Source: Corallium rubrum (Eukaryota; Cnidaria; Anthozoa; Scleralcyonacea; Coralliidae). Taken from it: DNA of 64,000 nt. The notes beneath the pieces were generated by a model that searched no databases, was not told where the DNA came from, and saw only the letters and a program-made list of their open reading frames with translations. The position numbers were made by a program, and so were the translations under genes. Below, piece by piece: positions 1 to 11,067 of this stretch. The stretch is taken from contig OZ035997.1 in the NCBI GenBank assembly GCA_964035015.1, positions 66,522,904 through 66,586,903 of the forward strand. Reading direction: 5' to 3'. Numbering within the stretch: position 1 is the stretch's first letter; each line of letters opens with the position of its first letter.

Positions 1-895
1 GCGTAAATGGGACATTGTCTGTTCAAGCGAGATGCAAATAAATCAATGGATGGTCTCCCAAATCTAGCAGTAATGCACTTATATATTGTCGGGTCTAGCA
101 TCCATTCAGTTCGGTCATTGAACTGTCTAGACTCTTTGTCAGCTTCCACGTTTTTACACCCAGGAAAATGCGTGGCACTTAGCCAAATTTTTTGTTCAAT
201 ACAATGATCCCATATTTGTTTTGCAATTGAATCACAGTCCTTAGACTTGGTCCCACCCATGTTATTTATATAGCATACTGCTGTAGTATTGTCACATTGG
301 ACCTGAATGTGTTCATTCTTACAATCTCCACAAAGTGCTTTCAATGTCAGCAGCACAGCTCGTAGCTCCAGATAATTAATATGGTGTTGAGCTTCCTCTA
401 GGGTCCATCTGCCCCCAGTCTTATGAGTTTGTCGGATACCACCCCACCCTTGGGTAGAGGCATCGGTTTGAATAACAACACTAGGCTCGCCATGTGAGAT
501 ACGTTTTGTGGAGGTATCGACAGTGGCTATCCACCAATGTAAATCTGAGATAGAATTTCTTGAGAGGGACAGGCATGCCCCAAAATTACCCTTGTTGTTT
601 TTCAAGGCAGCTGTTTTGTCATTCTCTAGGTTACGATAAAAAAGGGGGCCGTATTCTACTCCTGGGAAACTAGATACTACAATACCTATGACTTCTGCTA
701 CATTTAAGATTGTGCATTGGTCTTTGCTAATTAGTTTTTGGCTGGCTTGTTTAAGTTTTATGGCTCTGCGCTCAGAAATTTTTACAGTCATATCAACTGA
801 ATTCAAGTCAAATCCCAAATATGTCAGTTGTTGGGATGGTGTGAGGTTTGATATTTCCTCATGGGGGCAGAAGCCCAGTTTTTAAGCTGGGAAGA
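1..895 (-). pseudogene. DIRS-like retroelement, RNase H region (partial)
   Basis: This is the C-terminal part of the pol protein of a DIRS-like tyrosine-recombinase retroelement, following the reverse transcriptase to its right. On the minus strand one frame reads an RNase H domain: QTDASTQGWGG holds the first acidic residue, LELRAVLLTL follows, then QCDNTTAVCYINN, and PGCKNVEADKESR closes the domain. The frame differs from that of the reverse transcriptase, so a small indel near 885-900 separates them. The recombinase expected in such elements would lie left of position 1 and is not in the window. Family assignment rests on the style of these motifs and on the Gag-like ORF upstream. Confidence 0.72.
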
Positions 896-1625
896 TGTAT
901 CCAAGGAATTGGCATTGCATTCCTCATAAGTTCCCCCCTGAAGATAACAATCATCTATGTATGAGGAGGAAAGATGCCCCTTTTCCCTCAGCCCTTGAAA
1001 CACGGGCTTCATAAGTTTAGTGAAAACTCTAGGTGCTGATGCTAGGCCATTAGGCAGGCAGGTATATTGGTACAATTTGTCTTTCCATGAAAACTTGAGG
1101 TACTTTTGATGTTCTAATGCAATAGGCACACTATAGTAAGCATCTTTAATGTCTATTGATGCCATGAAGCAGCCTGGAGTCATTAAATCTGTCACTGACC
1201 TTAGGGACTCCATTTTGAAATGTTTATAAACAACAAAGCTATTAAGCTCTTTCAAGTTTAAAATCATTCTATAGTCTACACCATTTTTCTTTAGTCTGAG
1301 AAATATGGGTGAGATAAATTCTCCCTTTTCATGGTCAGACTCTACAACAACTCCTTTGCAAAGGAGCTTGTCAATTTCCATATCTATGATGGCAGGCTCT
1401 TTGTCATTAAATTTAATGACTCTTTGACCACCTTTCTGAATTGGAAGCACATTGTCTATAAATTCAATGTGACAATGTGTGATCCAGTCTAGGATATCTG
1501 GATCAGTGCATGTAATATGTTCCCATGCCTGAACACAATGCTTCAGGTTTCCTGCTTGAAAATAGGAAAGTTTATTTGTTTCACCTACCTCATTTGAGGG
1601 GTCTTTTGGCCCTATTTGCTCTGCC
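824..1625 (-). pseudogene. DIRS-like reverse transcriptase
   Basis: Reverse transcriptase domain of the same DIRS-like element, which would copy element RNA into DNA. In order it shows KKNGVDYRMILNLKELN, SIDIKDAYYSVPI (first catalytic Asp), CLPNGLASAPRVF, and SSYIDDCYLQ (catalytic YIDD). From 1450 the frame stays open upstream to about 1625 and overlaps the end of the Gag-like ORF, as is usual for DIRS pol. Just after YIDD a frameshift leads into an unrelated 30-residue tail and a stop at 824, so the copy is broken. The nearest alternative is an Ngaro-type element, but the RNase H that follows resembles DIRS1. Confidence 0.78.
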
Positions 1626-2806
1626 TCCTCCCCTCTTCCTTTGTCTTTTGGAATTGGAGGCTGGGCCTTTTCCAGTTTAAATTCCTGTTGGGAATTTCAT
1701 GTTTTTGCTTATATCTGAGCGTCAATGGTTTTCCTTCCCCCTGCTTGTTGCTGTTGTTTCCCTGGTTTTTAAAAGATCCAGGTCTATGTTTATGGAGCTT
1801 TTTGCTGACCTTAGTCGCTTCGCCAAGGTCTTTTAGCTGTTTTGAGAGCTCTGTGTCATTGCCAAACAGGGATTCTGTGAAAGGAACTGTAGTTGAACAA
1901 AGATGTTTGTAGTCTTCATTCAGATCTGATTTAATATTATCTCGGCGGCGCATATTCAGCCTCAAAGTTAGCAGCCTCCAACAGAGCAATGGCGTCTGTG
2001 CCAGTTCTTATAAGACCTGGGACATCCAACGTGTCTTTGGGGATTTTGTCTCGTGCCTCAACCAACGCTTGAATAATATTCACTATGGGAATAACACCCT
2101 TCACAAGGTTGGATTGCACTCGCTGTAATTTAATATCCCCGGATCTGGTGTCAGATCTAATGTTGTCCCATATCAGATGATTTACCTTTGTGGTAGTCAA
2201 GCAGTCACAGTTCTCTGGTATATTGTGACGGCTCTGGGTCTCTGTAAGGACCTCGTCTGCGAGCTTTTCTCGCATTAAGCTGTGTACTATTTTGGCAATT
2301 TGTTCGTTTACGGCTGGCCCCTTCTTGCTTTCCAATTTTAGGTCATTTGCAATACCTGACAACACTTGTATTTCGTCTGTAGTTTGTTGTTCAGACCCAG
2401 AGCTCTGATTTATCAGCGCATTAATGCTCCGTTCGGCAGCCGAGGACTGATCGTTTTTGCCTTCTGGTATTTGTTCATGTTCAGTGGACCCAGATTGCTG
2501 GGTGTCATTGTCCACCGTATCGAGTCTTGGGCGCTTTGGCGCCTTCGCTTGTGACGTCTTGTCCGTTTTGTCGTTCGGATCGGAATCGGACATTTCAATG
2601 ATTTCCTCGATAACTGTGAGTTGTCCAAGGGTATCATGCATCTCACCAAATAAGGTTGTCATTGTCGACTTCGGCGAAGTCAATGATGCTACCATAAGTT
2701 CGCTCATTGAGCTGATTGCAGCTACAATGGCTGAGCTGTCAGTTTTGGCGCCATTTTGTGTAATGGCTTCACCGTCTGCTGACGCTCGTGAGGATGTTTC
2801 ACTCAT
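1612..2806 (-). pseudogene. DIRS-like ORF1 (Gag-like)
   Basis: Gag-like ORF of the DIRS element. It starts at the ATG at 2806 and is rich in Ser, Thr, Asp and Gln over the first 170 residues, with a basic KAPKRPRLD patch. The C-terminal third (IVNIIQALVEARDKIP, then LNMRRRDNIKSDLNEDY, then HLC) resembles the conserved C-terminal region of DIRS ORF1 proteins. The two parts lie in frames one base apart: the first ends at a stop at 1937, the second runs from about 1985 to 1612. A single-base frameshift near 1945-1985 therefore breaks the gene. A Gln/Lys-rich basic tail follows. Function in particle assembly is inferred from the family. Confidence 0.65.
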
Positions 2807-3010
2807 CTTGTACGAATGTCTGTATTAACAGAATTAGCTCGTACTCATAAGTTTGTTAAACGACTCTTCTTTAGTGATTTCTGTCTCGTGTACTTCGGTT
2901 GTCTTCGACCGAAGGCTTCACACAACCATACTTGAGCAAGGCGGAAGTGCACTGACCACTTGGGCGGCAAGGTGCTATCTCACGTGACTTCACAGTGCGA
3001 ATGATGACGA
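2807..3010 (-). other. DIRS 5' leader and candidate terminal repeat
   Basis: Non-coding sequence between the start of the DIRS ORF1 and the LINE relic to the right. It contains a short hairpin (TTCGGTTG / CGACCGAAG, about 2895-2915). It is the expected place for a DIRS inverted terminal repeat, but the partner terminus is outside the window, so the boundary near 3010 is inferred from where LINE coding similarity begins. Confidence 0.35.
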
Positions 3011-4115
3011 GGCAGAATCAAAATAAGGCTGAGTAAGTGCATTATAAATGGAAACAAGAGTTTGTTTTGGTACAAATTTCCGTGCTTGTTTAAGACCATT
3101 AATAGAACGACAAACTTTTTTGCTTAAATGATCTATATGTTTACTCCAGGACATATTTTCATCAAAATATACCCCCAGGCATTTAGTGGATTTAACCCTT
3201 TTAATCGGTTGATTTCCTATCGTAATTTCCTATCGGTTGATTTTATACCTAGCTTTGAGCCATTCGTGAACACTGTCAAGATCACACTTGACGTGAGATT
3301 GCAATTCACTAGTTGATTTAGAGGCAGTACTTAATGACGTATCATCTGCATACATGCGTGCTTTTGTACAATGAGAACAGTAATGGCCCCAAAATAGATC
3401 CTTGTGGAACACCACAAGTTATTTTTTGAGGTTTTGAAATATGTCCTTCTAGCCTACAACACAAATTTGCTGTCTATTTGACAAAATATGATGCAAACCA
3501 GTCAAGAGATTTTCCACAGAAGCCGTAAACAGTTTAGTTTTCTGACAGGATATGATGGGAAATCGTATCAATTGCCTTAGATAGATCCAGGAATGGAATG
3601 GAATGGAATGGAATGGAATGGAATGGAATGGAATGGAATGTTATTAAATTTATCATGTCATTATCCATATTCAGGTACCACTCATTGGTTGCATCCAGAA
3701 AGCAGTAACTGTTGAATGAAGAGGACGGAATCCGGATTGATATTTATTTAAAATATTATTACTATATAGATACATATAGAGTTGATCATATACTATTCTT
3801 TCGCATACCTTGGATAACATAGGCAAAACTGATATTGGTCTATAGTTAAACCGGTCCGTTCGATCATTAGCTTTGAACAATGGAAATACCTTAGCATATT
3901 TGAGAAGGAAATATGCCAGTCTCAATAGATTTACTTATTATTACAGTTAACGAGTCAGAAATAAATGGAGCAGATACCTTAATCAGTCTGCTTGAAATAT
4001 TATCAAGGCCAGTGGCCTTGTGCACCTGCAGTTTATTTAAAAGTTCTAAGACTATGGTTTCGGTAGTTTTTTGTAGACAAAAGGAAGTATTAACTGACTT
4101 TAAAATATATCTTTA
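3011..4115 (-). pseudogene. LINE reverse transcriptase relic (CR1/L2/jockey-like)
   Basis: Fragments of a non-LTR reverse transcriptase on the minus strand. From right to left: LLNKLQVHKATGLDNISS (about 4050-3990), NYRPISVLPMLSKVCERIV, QSGFRPLHSTVTA, a palm stretch FLDLSKAIDT, CGVPQGSILGPLLF (about 3418-3375), ARMYADDTSLST (catalytic YADD), and KCLGVYFDENMSW in the thumb region. A GGAAT simple repeat sits inside the domain. About 20 codons are missing between the PQG motif and YADD, and several frameshifts occur. Coding similarity stops at about 3011, against the DIRS terminus. It continues upstream at 5640-6062, on the far side of an inserted plus-strand LINE. Confidence 0.75.
3590..3640. 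repeat. (GGAAT)n simple repeat inside a LINE relic
   Basis: About ten uninterrupted GGAAT units. In the minus-strand LINE they fall between DNDMINL and FLDLSKA of the reverse transcriptase palm, so the expansion or insertion happened within former coding sequence. Confidence 0.9.
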
Positions 4116-4129
4116 AACATTATCTTTAT

Positions 4130-5440
4130 ATCACACCTCAACGTGTGAGAATGACTTTCGACCCATATCTGTGCTTCCAGTTCTTTCAAAGGTTTACGAA
4201 CGATTAATCTTTCGTCAGCTCGCCCAACATATCGATGAAAACAGCACCCTGTATGACTCGATATCAGCCTACCATAAAGGCCAATCCATTATAACCGTTC
4301 TGCAAGAGATTCGTGATGACATTGTTCCTGTGATTGACAATGTTCGTTTTGGAAAACTTATCATGAAGATGAACAAACTTGGATTGTAAAAAACTTCCTT
4401 ACCCTGATGCTTAAGTACGTGTCAGATTGAAGGCAGTTCGTTCAAATTGACGATAATAGGTCCGAGGTAATTTAAATTTGTCGTACCGCAGGGTACTGGG
4501 TACGTACCTGTACTGTTTAACATATACGTCAGCGACCTTCAAGATCAGATAAACGCCAAATGTTACCAATATGCAGACGACACTACTCTCTATCGCCATT
4601 CTAAAGTGTCAGATCTTAGCAGTTGCCAGGCTAGTATAACCAGTGCCATGCAACACATGGGCCTTTGGTCGCAGGCCAACAGTTTAACCCTCAATGGTCT
4701 TAAAACCAAGATGATGTTATTCTCTACTGCGCAGTTGGCCAGACTACACAACTTAGACAGCGTCCCCCTGGAAATGTCTGTTAACAACTCGGATATTGAA
4801 CGTGTCGAGTGCTATAAACTACTTGGCATTCATTTTACCCAGCACCTCAAGTGGAGCGAACATGTGAAAAATACCACAGCTTCCTGTTATGCCACAATTG
4901 CAGTACTGAGGAAGTTGAAACATCTGGCCCCATACAATTTGCGTAAGACCTTGGCAGAATCACTTGTCCTATCGAAGCTGGATTACGGTGATACAGTTTT
5001 CTATCCACTGACAAATTTAGATTTGAAGCGGCTTCAGAAGTGCCAAAATGCCGCAGCAAGCTTTGTCCTAGGGAAATGTGTTAAAGATCAAGCAGACCTT
5101 GAAAAGATCGGATGGATCTCCATGAAGGATAGAAGAGACTTACATCTCCTACAACAAACCTTTAAGGCAATTCATTTTGAAACTGGCCTCAATACTTAGG
5201 TTTAGAACAGTCTGCAAACGACATGCAGAAACCTCCGGTCGCAAGGGAGCATTCGCCTAAAAGTACCGTTAGAAAACAAAACCTTTCAGGACAATGCCTC
5301 AAAACTTTTTAACTCTCTACCAATTTATATTAGAAACTGCAAGAATTTTAACACTTTTTGTAAATTAGCCAAAGAATTTTTGATCGAACACAAAGTAACT
5401 TAACTTAAATTTATAAATTTATTGTTAATGTAATGGGTGG
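4130..5440 (+). pseudogene. LINE reverse transcriptase relic, 5'-truncated (CR1/L2-like)
   Basis: A plus-strand non-LTR element inserted into the minus-strand LINE. It begins within the reverse transcriptase (DFRPISVLPVLSKVYERLI at about 4153-4210), then QSIITVLQEIRDD. After an indel it shows degenerate QGTGYVPVLFNIYVSDL and QYADDTTLYRHSK (catalytic YADD near 4570). The longest frame, 4606-5199, holds the thumb and C-terminal region (VECYKLLGIHFTQHLKWSEHV, LRKLKHLAPYNLRKTL, LDYGDTVFY). The C-terminal end SLPIYIRNC and KLAKEFLIEHKVT lies in another frame to about 5400. A TTA simple-repeat tail follows. AT-rich ATTATCTTTA-type repeats flank it on both sides (about 4107-4130 and 5630-5675) and may represent the target duplication. 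Confidence 0.78.
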
Positions 5441-5502
5441 GCCTGGATATCTTTATTTATATTTGTAGAGGAAGATCCATTTCATGGATTCTGCAATAAA
5501 GT

Positions 5503-5522
5503 CACTATTATTATTATTATTA

Positions 5523-5614
<92 letters not shown>
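5503..5614 (+). repeat. (TTA)n tail of LINE
   Basis: Long TTA/ATT simple repeat directly after the LINE 3' end, in the place where CR1/L2-type LINEs carry a microsatellite tail. The apparent poly-leucine frame across it is an artefact. Confidence 0.9.
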
Positions 5615-5616
<2 letters not shown>

Positions 5617-5639
5617 ATTTTAATATAATTTTAAATATT

Positions 5640-6062
5640 ATCTTTAAATATTATCTTTCTAATATTATCTTTAAAATGTGTCTCACTTTCGGAAATTGAT
5701 GAAGCCAAATTAGATCCTACTTGGATAAAATGATTATTTAATATTTCACAAAGATCTACTGGTCCTGTGAACGATTTCCCATCTATTTTTAACTTCCTAA
5801 TAGACGTAGAACTTGTTTTCTTACGGTGAGTTAATTGATTTATAGTATTCCAAATAGCTTTGGGATTACCAAGACTGGATTCTATCTGGCTACGATATAA
5901 AGTTGCTCTAGCTTCTTTAATTTCATTAGTTACATCATTTCTAACTTTTTTGAAATCACACCATAAGTCAGGAATATTATTAATAACTGCCTTCCTTTTT
6001 AACTTATTTCTATTAATAATTAATGTTCTTATGTGGGGTGTTATCCAGGGAGACTTTTTATG
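5640..6062 (-). pseudogene. LINE relic, region between endonuclease and reverse transcriptase
   Basis: Minus-strand coding similarity continuing the LINE at 3011-4115. It reads SPWITPHIRTLI, NRNKLKRKAVINN, NDVTNEIKEARATLYRSQ, NPKAIWNTINQLTHRKK and NNHFIQVGSNLA, which is the linker before the reverse transcriptase in CR1/L2-type elements. It is cut at its upstream end by the CAGA repeat at 6063. The two parts bracket the plus-strand LINE, so that insertion is younger. Confidence 0.68.
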
Positions 6063-6243
<181 letters not shown>

Positions 6244-6513
6244 TGAAAAGATAGCCTCCTCTCGGAGGTAACTTTTATCGACTCTTTCTTTACTATTCTC
6301 GTTGATCTACCTTGAACCATTAGGGGCCTTAAGCAAGCTCCTCGCTGATCTACTTTTAGGATAGCCTTGCATCAATATTTGCACATTCTCCACACTTGAT
6401 CCCCACGGTTAAATAATTGATGCATTTAGTTCGGCGCATGAAAAAGCGACGTTTGAACTAGGCCTGAATTCACACAGTTATTTAATTAATTGTTTTGTTG
6501 TTGTTTTCTTCAG
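6244..6513. other. Non-coding sequence upstream of the UEV exon
   Basis: No coding similarity or repeat recognised. It ends in a pyrimidine-rich tract (TTGTTGTTTTCTTCAG) that serves as the splice acceptor of the next exon. Confidence 0.5.
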
Positions 6514-6598
6514 TATCAAAATTCTGCCCTGGCCATAAAAGATGTTAATGTTACTTTAGTGCTGTATAAAGATTTAAAACCAGTGCTAAAAAAATTCA
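6514..6598 (+). CDS. TSG101: TSG101-like UEV domain exon (second coding exon)
   Basis: An exon of a TSG101-type gene. TSG101 is the ESCRT-I subunit whose UEV domain (an inactive E2-like fold) binds ubiquitin and PT/SAP late-domain motifs during multivesicular body sorting. The exon follows a clear acceptor (TTTTCTTCAG) and ends at a GTAAGT donor after one base of a codon. It encodes 28 residues, including DVNVTLVLYKDLKPVLKKF, which line up with the animal UEV stretch after the N-terminal helix. Its two boundaries fall where the vertebrate gene has exon boundaries. The short first exon (about 14 codons in the vertebrate gene) was not found upstream. Confidence 0.82.
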
Positions 6599-6671
6599 GT
6601 AAGTTCTAATTTTTAATGTTCATATTGATCAATTGATGTTATACGAATATTAATTGTTCTCTCTGCTCTAG

Positions 6672-6737
6672 CTTATGATGATGGGACAAGTAAAGATCTT
6701 GTGTGCCTTAAAGGAACAATACCTATAAATTATCGAG
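6672..6737 (+). CDS. TSG101: TSG101-like UEV domain exon (third coding exon)
   Basis: This continues the UEV domain in phase: the single base left by the previous exon plus CT makes Thr, giving FTYDDGTSKDLVCLKGTIP and then INYRG. The animal family has NDGSS, LTGTIP and YRG at these places. The acceptor is CTCTGCTCTAG and the donor is GAG/GTGAGT. The exon ends after the first base of a Gly codon, as in the vertebrate gene. The intron between the two exons is only 73 bp. The next exon (the PICLWL region in the family) is not visible downstream, where a 13-kb satellite array begins 150 bp later. Either the intron is very long or the gene is truncated here. Confidence 0.82.
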
Positions 6738-6996
6738 GTGAGTCAGTTCAAGAGAGTTCATATTCCTCAATGTGGATTCACAAAGCTAAAATAATCTCGG
6801 GGGTTACTCTGGCAATTTTTGGTAGGGGTATGTTGCGTTGCCGTCAAAATCTTGACCATATTCTAGACCTAAACAGGCGATTTTCCATACCCTACCCCAG
6901 ACCTAAGCTCAAAAATCAATACCCTACCCCAGACCTAAGCTCAAAAATCAATACTCTATACCAGACCTAAGCTCAAAAATCAATACTCTATCCCAG

Positions 6997-7994
6997 TGTT
7001 GATTCCTACAACACGGCGCTATCATCACTGTTGGACAAGCATGCTCCTCTTCGCACTAGAACTGTCATTACTCGTGTGCGTGTACCATGGTTCACTGAAG
7101 AAATAAGAGAATTGAAAAGACTGCGCAGGCGTGCTGAACGTAAATGGAGATCGTCTGGTCTAATGGCCGATTTGAACAATTTTAAATCTCTAAAAAATAG
7201 GGCAACCCACCTTATGAACAAGGCTCGTCACGAATTCTACACTGGCTTTATTAATAAGAACTCTGATAATCAGCATAAATTGTTCTCTGCTACTAAGAAG
7301 CTGTTGAATCAAAATTCAGATCCACTATTTCCTCCTAATACCAAAAAATTAGCCCTTGCCAATGACATTGGAGCCTATTTTGTTAAGAAAATAGTTGACA
7401 TTCGTTGTGATCTTGATTCTACGACAAATTCAGCCATCAATTCAGCTAATATGATGCCTACTACAACCGCCCTGACATATGATACAGAGTTCTGTCAATT
7501 TGAAACACTAGGTGAAAACTCGGTTAGGAAGCTTGTAACGAAGGCAACTACTAAATCATGCACACTCGCCCCTATTCCAACATCTATTGTGAAAGATTGT
7601 TTAGATGAACTTCTTCCAGTGCTGACGGCAATGATAAATATGTCTCTCCAGTCAGGCCTTTTCTCCGATCCTTGCGCAAAATGCGGCGGCTAGGCTTGTC
7701 ACAAATAACCCGAGGTTATGACATATCACTCCAGTTTTAAACAGTCTTCATTGGTTACCAGTTAGCTATCGTATTGAATTTAAGATATTACTTTTAACGT
7801 TCAAGTGTTTCCATGGTCTGGGGCCACAGTACTTATGTGATTTGTTACCTACTGTTAAGCCCACCAGGTATAGCCTTCGCTCTTACAGTGGATTATCTCT
7901 AGTTCCAACGAGTGCGAAATGTAAAGTAACATTAGGAGATAGAGCGTTCCAATCTGCTGCTCGTAAATTATGGAACAAACTACCAAGCGGAATC
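6997..7994 (+). pseudogene. Internally deleted LINE relic in the satellite
   Basis: A plus-strand CR1/L2-like LINE fragment interrupting the array. The frame 7031-7693 encodes the linker before the reverse transcriptase (LDKHAPLRTRTV, VPWFTEEIRELKRLRRRAERKW, KNRATHLMNKARHEFY, LPVLTAMINMSLQSGLF). At about 7672 the sequence jumps to the C-terminal region of the same kind of protein (NAAARLVTNN, LNSLHWLPVSYRIEFK, KCFHGLGPQYL, AFQSAARKLWNKLPSG). The whole catalytic core is therefore missing, and the copy is 5'-truncated too. The 3' end merges into satellite sequence at AATCAATA, so the exact junction is uncertain by a few bases. Confidence 0.75.
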
Positions 7995-10886
7995 AATAAT
8001 CAATACCCTATCCCAGACCTAAGCTCAAAAATCAATACTCTATCCCAGACCTAAAGCTCAAAAATCAATACTCTATCCCAGACCTAAGTTCCAAAATCAA
8101 TACTCTAGCCCAGACCTAAAGCTCCAAAATCAATACTCTATCCCAGACCTAAGTTCCAAAACTAATACTCTATCCCAGACCTAAAGTTCAAAAATCAATA
8201 CTCTATCCCAGACCTAAGCTCAAAAATCAATACTCTATCCCAGACCTAAGCTCAAAAATCAATACTCTATCCCAGACATAAGCTCAAAAATCAATACTCT
8301 ATCCCAGACCTAAGCTCAAAAATCAATACTCTATCCCAGACATAAGCTAAAAAATCAATACTCTATCCCAGGCCTAAGTTCCAAAATCAATACTCTATCC
8401 CAGACCTAAAGTTCAAAAATCAATACTCTATCCCAGACCTAAGTTCCAAAATCAATACCCTATCCCAGACCTAAGCTCAAAAATCAATACTCTATCCCAG
8501 ACCTAAGCTCAAAAATCAATACTCTATCCCAGACATAAGCTCAAAAATCAATACTCTATCCCAGACCTAAGTGCCAAAATCAATACTCTATCCCAGACCT
8601 AAGTGCTAAAATCAATACTCTATCCCAGACCTAAAGCTCAAAAGTCAATACTCTATCCCAGAGCTAAAGCTCAAAAGTCAATATTCTATCCCAGACCTAA
8701 AGCTCAAAAATCAATACTCTATCCCATACCTAAGTGCCAAAATCAATACCCTATCCCAGACCTAAAGCTCAAAAATCAATACCCTATCCCAGACCTAAAG
8801 CTCAAAAATCAAAACTCTATCCCAGACCTAAAGCTCAAAAATCAATACCCTATCCCTGACATAAGCTCAAAAATCAATACTCTATCCCAGACCTAAAGCT
8901 AAAAAATCAAACTCTATCCCAGACCTAAAGCTCAAAAATCAATACTCTATCCTAGTCATAAGCTCAAATATGAATATTCTATCCCAGACCTAAAGCTCAA
9001 AAATCAGTACTCTATCCCAGATCTAAAGCTCCAAAATCAATACTCTATCCCAGACCTAAAGCTCAAAAATCAATACCCAATCCCAGACCTAAAGCTCAAA
9101 AATCAATACTCTATCCCAGACCTAAAGCTCAAAAATCAATACTCTATCCCTGACATAAGCTCAAAAATCAATACTCTATCCCAGACCTAAAGCTAAAAAA
9201 TCAAACTCTATCCCAGACCTAAAGCTCAAAAATCAATACTCTATCCTAGTCATAAGCTCAAATATGAATATTCTATCCCAGACCTAAAGCTCAAAAATCA
9301 GTACTCTATCCCAGATCTAAAGCTCCAAAATCAATACTCTATCCCAGACCTAAAGCTCAAAAATTAATACTCTATCCAGACCTAAGGCTCAAAAATCAAT
9401 ACTCTATCCCAGACCTAAAGCTCAAAAATCAATACTCTATCCCAGGCCTAAGTGCCAAAATCAATACTCTATCCCAGACCAAAGTGCCAAAATCAATACC
9501 CTATCCCAGACCTAAAGCTCAAAAGTCAGTACTCTATCCCAGAGCTAAAGCTCAAAAGTCAATATTCTATCCCAGACCTAAAGCTCAAAAATCAATACTC
9601 TATCCTAGACCTAAAGCTCAAAAATCAAAACTCTATCCCAGACCTAAAGCTCAAAAATCAATACTCTATCCCTGACATAAGCTCAAAAATCAATACTCTA
9701 TCCCAGACCTAAAGCTAAAAAATCAAACTCTATCCCAGACCTAAGTGCCAAAATCAATACTCGATCCCAGACCTAAAGCTCAAAAATCAGTACTCTATAC
9801 CAGACCTAAAGCTCAAAAATCAAAACTCTATCCCAGACCTAAAGCTCAAAAATCAATACTCTATCCCAGACATAAGCCCAAAAATCAATACTCTATCCCA
9901 GACCTAAAGCTCAAAAATCAATACTCTATCCTAGACATAAGCTCAAAAATGAATACTCTATCCCAGACCTAAAGCTCAAAAATCAGTACTCTATCCCAGA
10001 CCTAAAGCTCCAAAATCAATACTCTATCCCAGACCTAAAGCTCAAAAATTAATACTCTATCCAGACCTAAGGCTCAAAAATCAATACTCTATCCCAGACC
10101 TAAAGCTCAAAAATCAATACTCTATCCCAGACCAAAAGCTCAAAAATCAATACTCTATCCTAGACCTAAAGCTAAAAAATCAAACTCTATCCCAGACCTA
10201 AAGCTCAAAAATCAATACTCTATCCTAGACATAAGCTTAAAAATGAATACTCTATCCCAGACCTAAAGCTCAAAAATCAGTACTCTATCCCAGACCTAAA
10301 GCTCCAAAATCAATACTCTATCCCAGACCTAAAGCTCAAAAATTAATACTCTATCCAGACCTAAGGCTCAAAAATCAATACTCTATCCCAGACCTAAAGC
10401 TCAAAAATCAATACTCTATCCCAGACCTAAGTGCCAAAATCAATACTCTATCCCAGACCTAAGTGCCAAAATCAATACTCTATCCCAGACCAAAGGCTCA
10501 AAAATCAGTACTCTATACCAGACCTAAAGCTCAAAAATCAAAACTCTATCCCAGACCTCAAGCTCAAAAATCAATACTCTATCCCAGACATAAGCCCAAA
10601 AATCAATACTCTATCCTAGACCTAAAGCTCAAAAATCAATACTCTATCCCAGACCAAAAGCTCAAAAATCAATACTCTATCCTAGACCTAAAGCTAAAAA
10701 ATCAAACTCTATCCCAGACCTAAAGCTCAAAAATCAATACTCTATCCTAGACATAAGCTCAAAAATGAATACTCTATCCCAGACCTAAAGCTCAAAAATC
10801 AGTACTCTATCCCAGACCTAAAGCTCCAAAATCAGTACTCTATCCCAGACCTAAAGCTCAAAAATTAATACTCTATCCAGACCTAA

Positions 10887-11067
10887 AGCTGGATTTCCAT
10901 TCAGTGCATTTTATCGCGAGATTGACTTATTGTGATCGCTTTCTTTTGAATTGTGGGTTGTCAAGCGGAACGCATTTCATTAGCTTTGGTTGAATACACA
11001 CATTTCAAAAGAAAGCGATCGAGAAAAGTCGATTGCGCGACAAAATGCACTGAATGGAAATCCAGCT
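10887..11067. mobile_element. PIF/Harbinger-like MITE, 181 bp
   Basis: A perfect small insertion in the satellite. The terminal inverted repeats run AGCTGGATTTCCATTCAGTG inwards and match the complement at the right end, continuing with slight mismatch for about 32 bp. The flanks carry a 3-bp duplication TAA (10884-10886 and 11068-11070), and removing the insert restores a normal unit. A TAA/TTA duplication is the PIF/Harbinger signature, so the assignment is inferred from that. No coding capacity. Confidence 0.8.

Noticed and set aside
5484..5699. Poly-leucine reading frame
   Set aside because: It is a translation of the TTA simple-repeat tail of a LINE.
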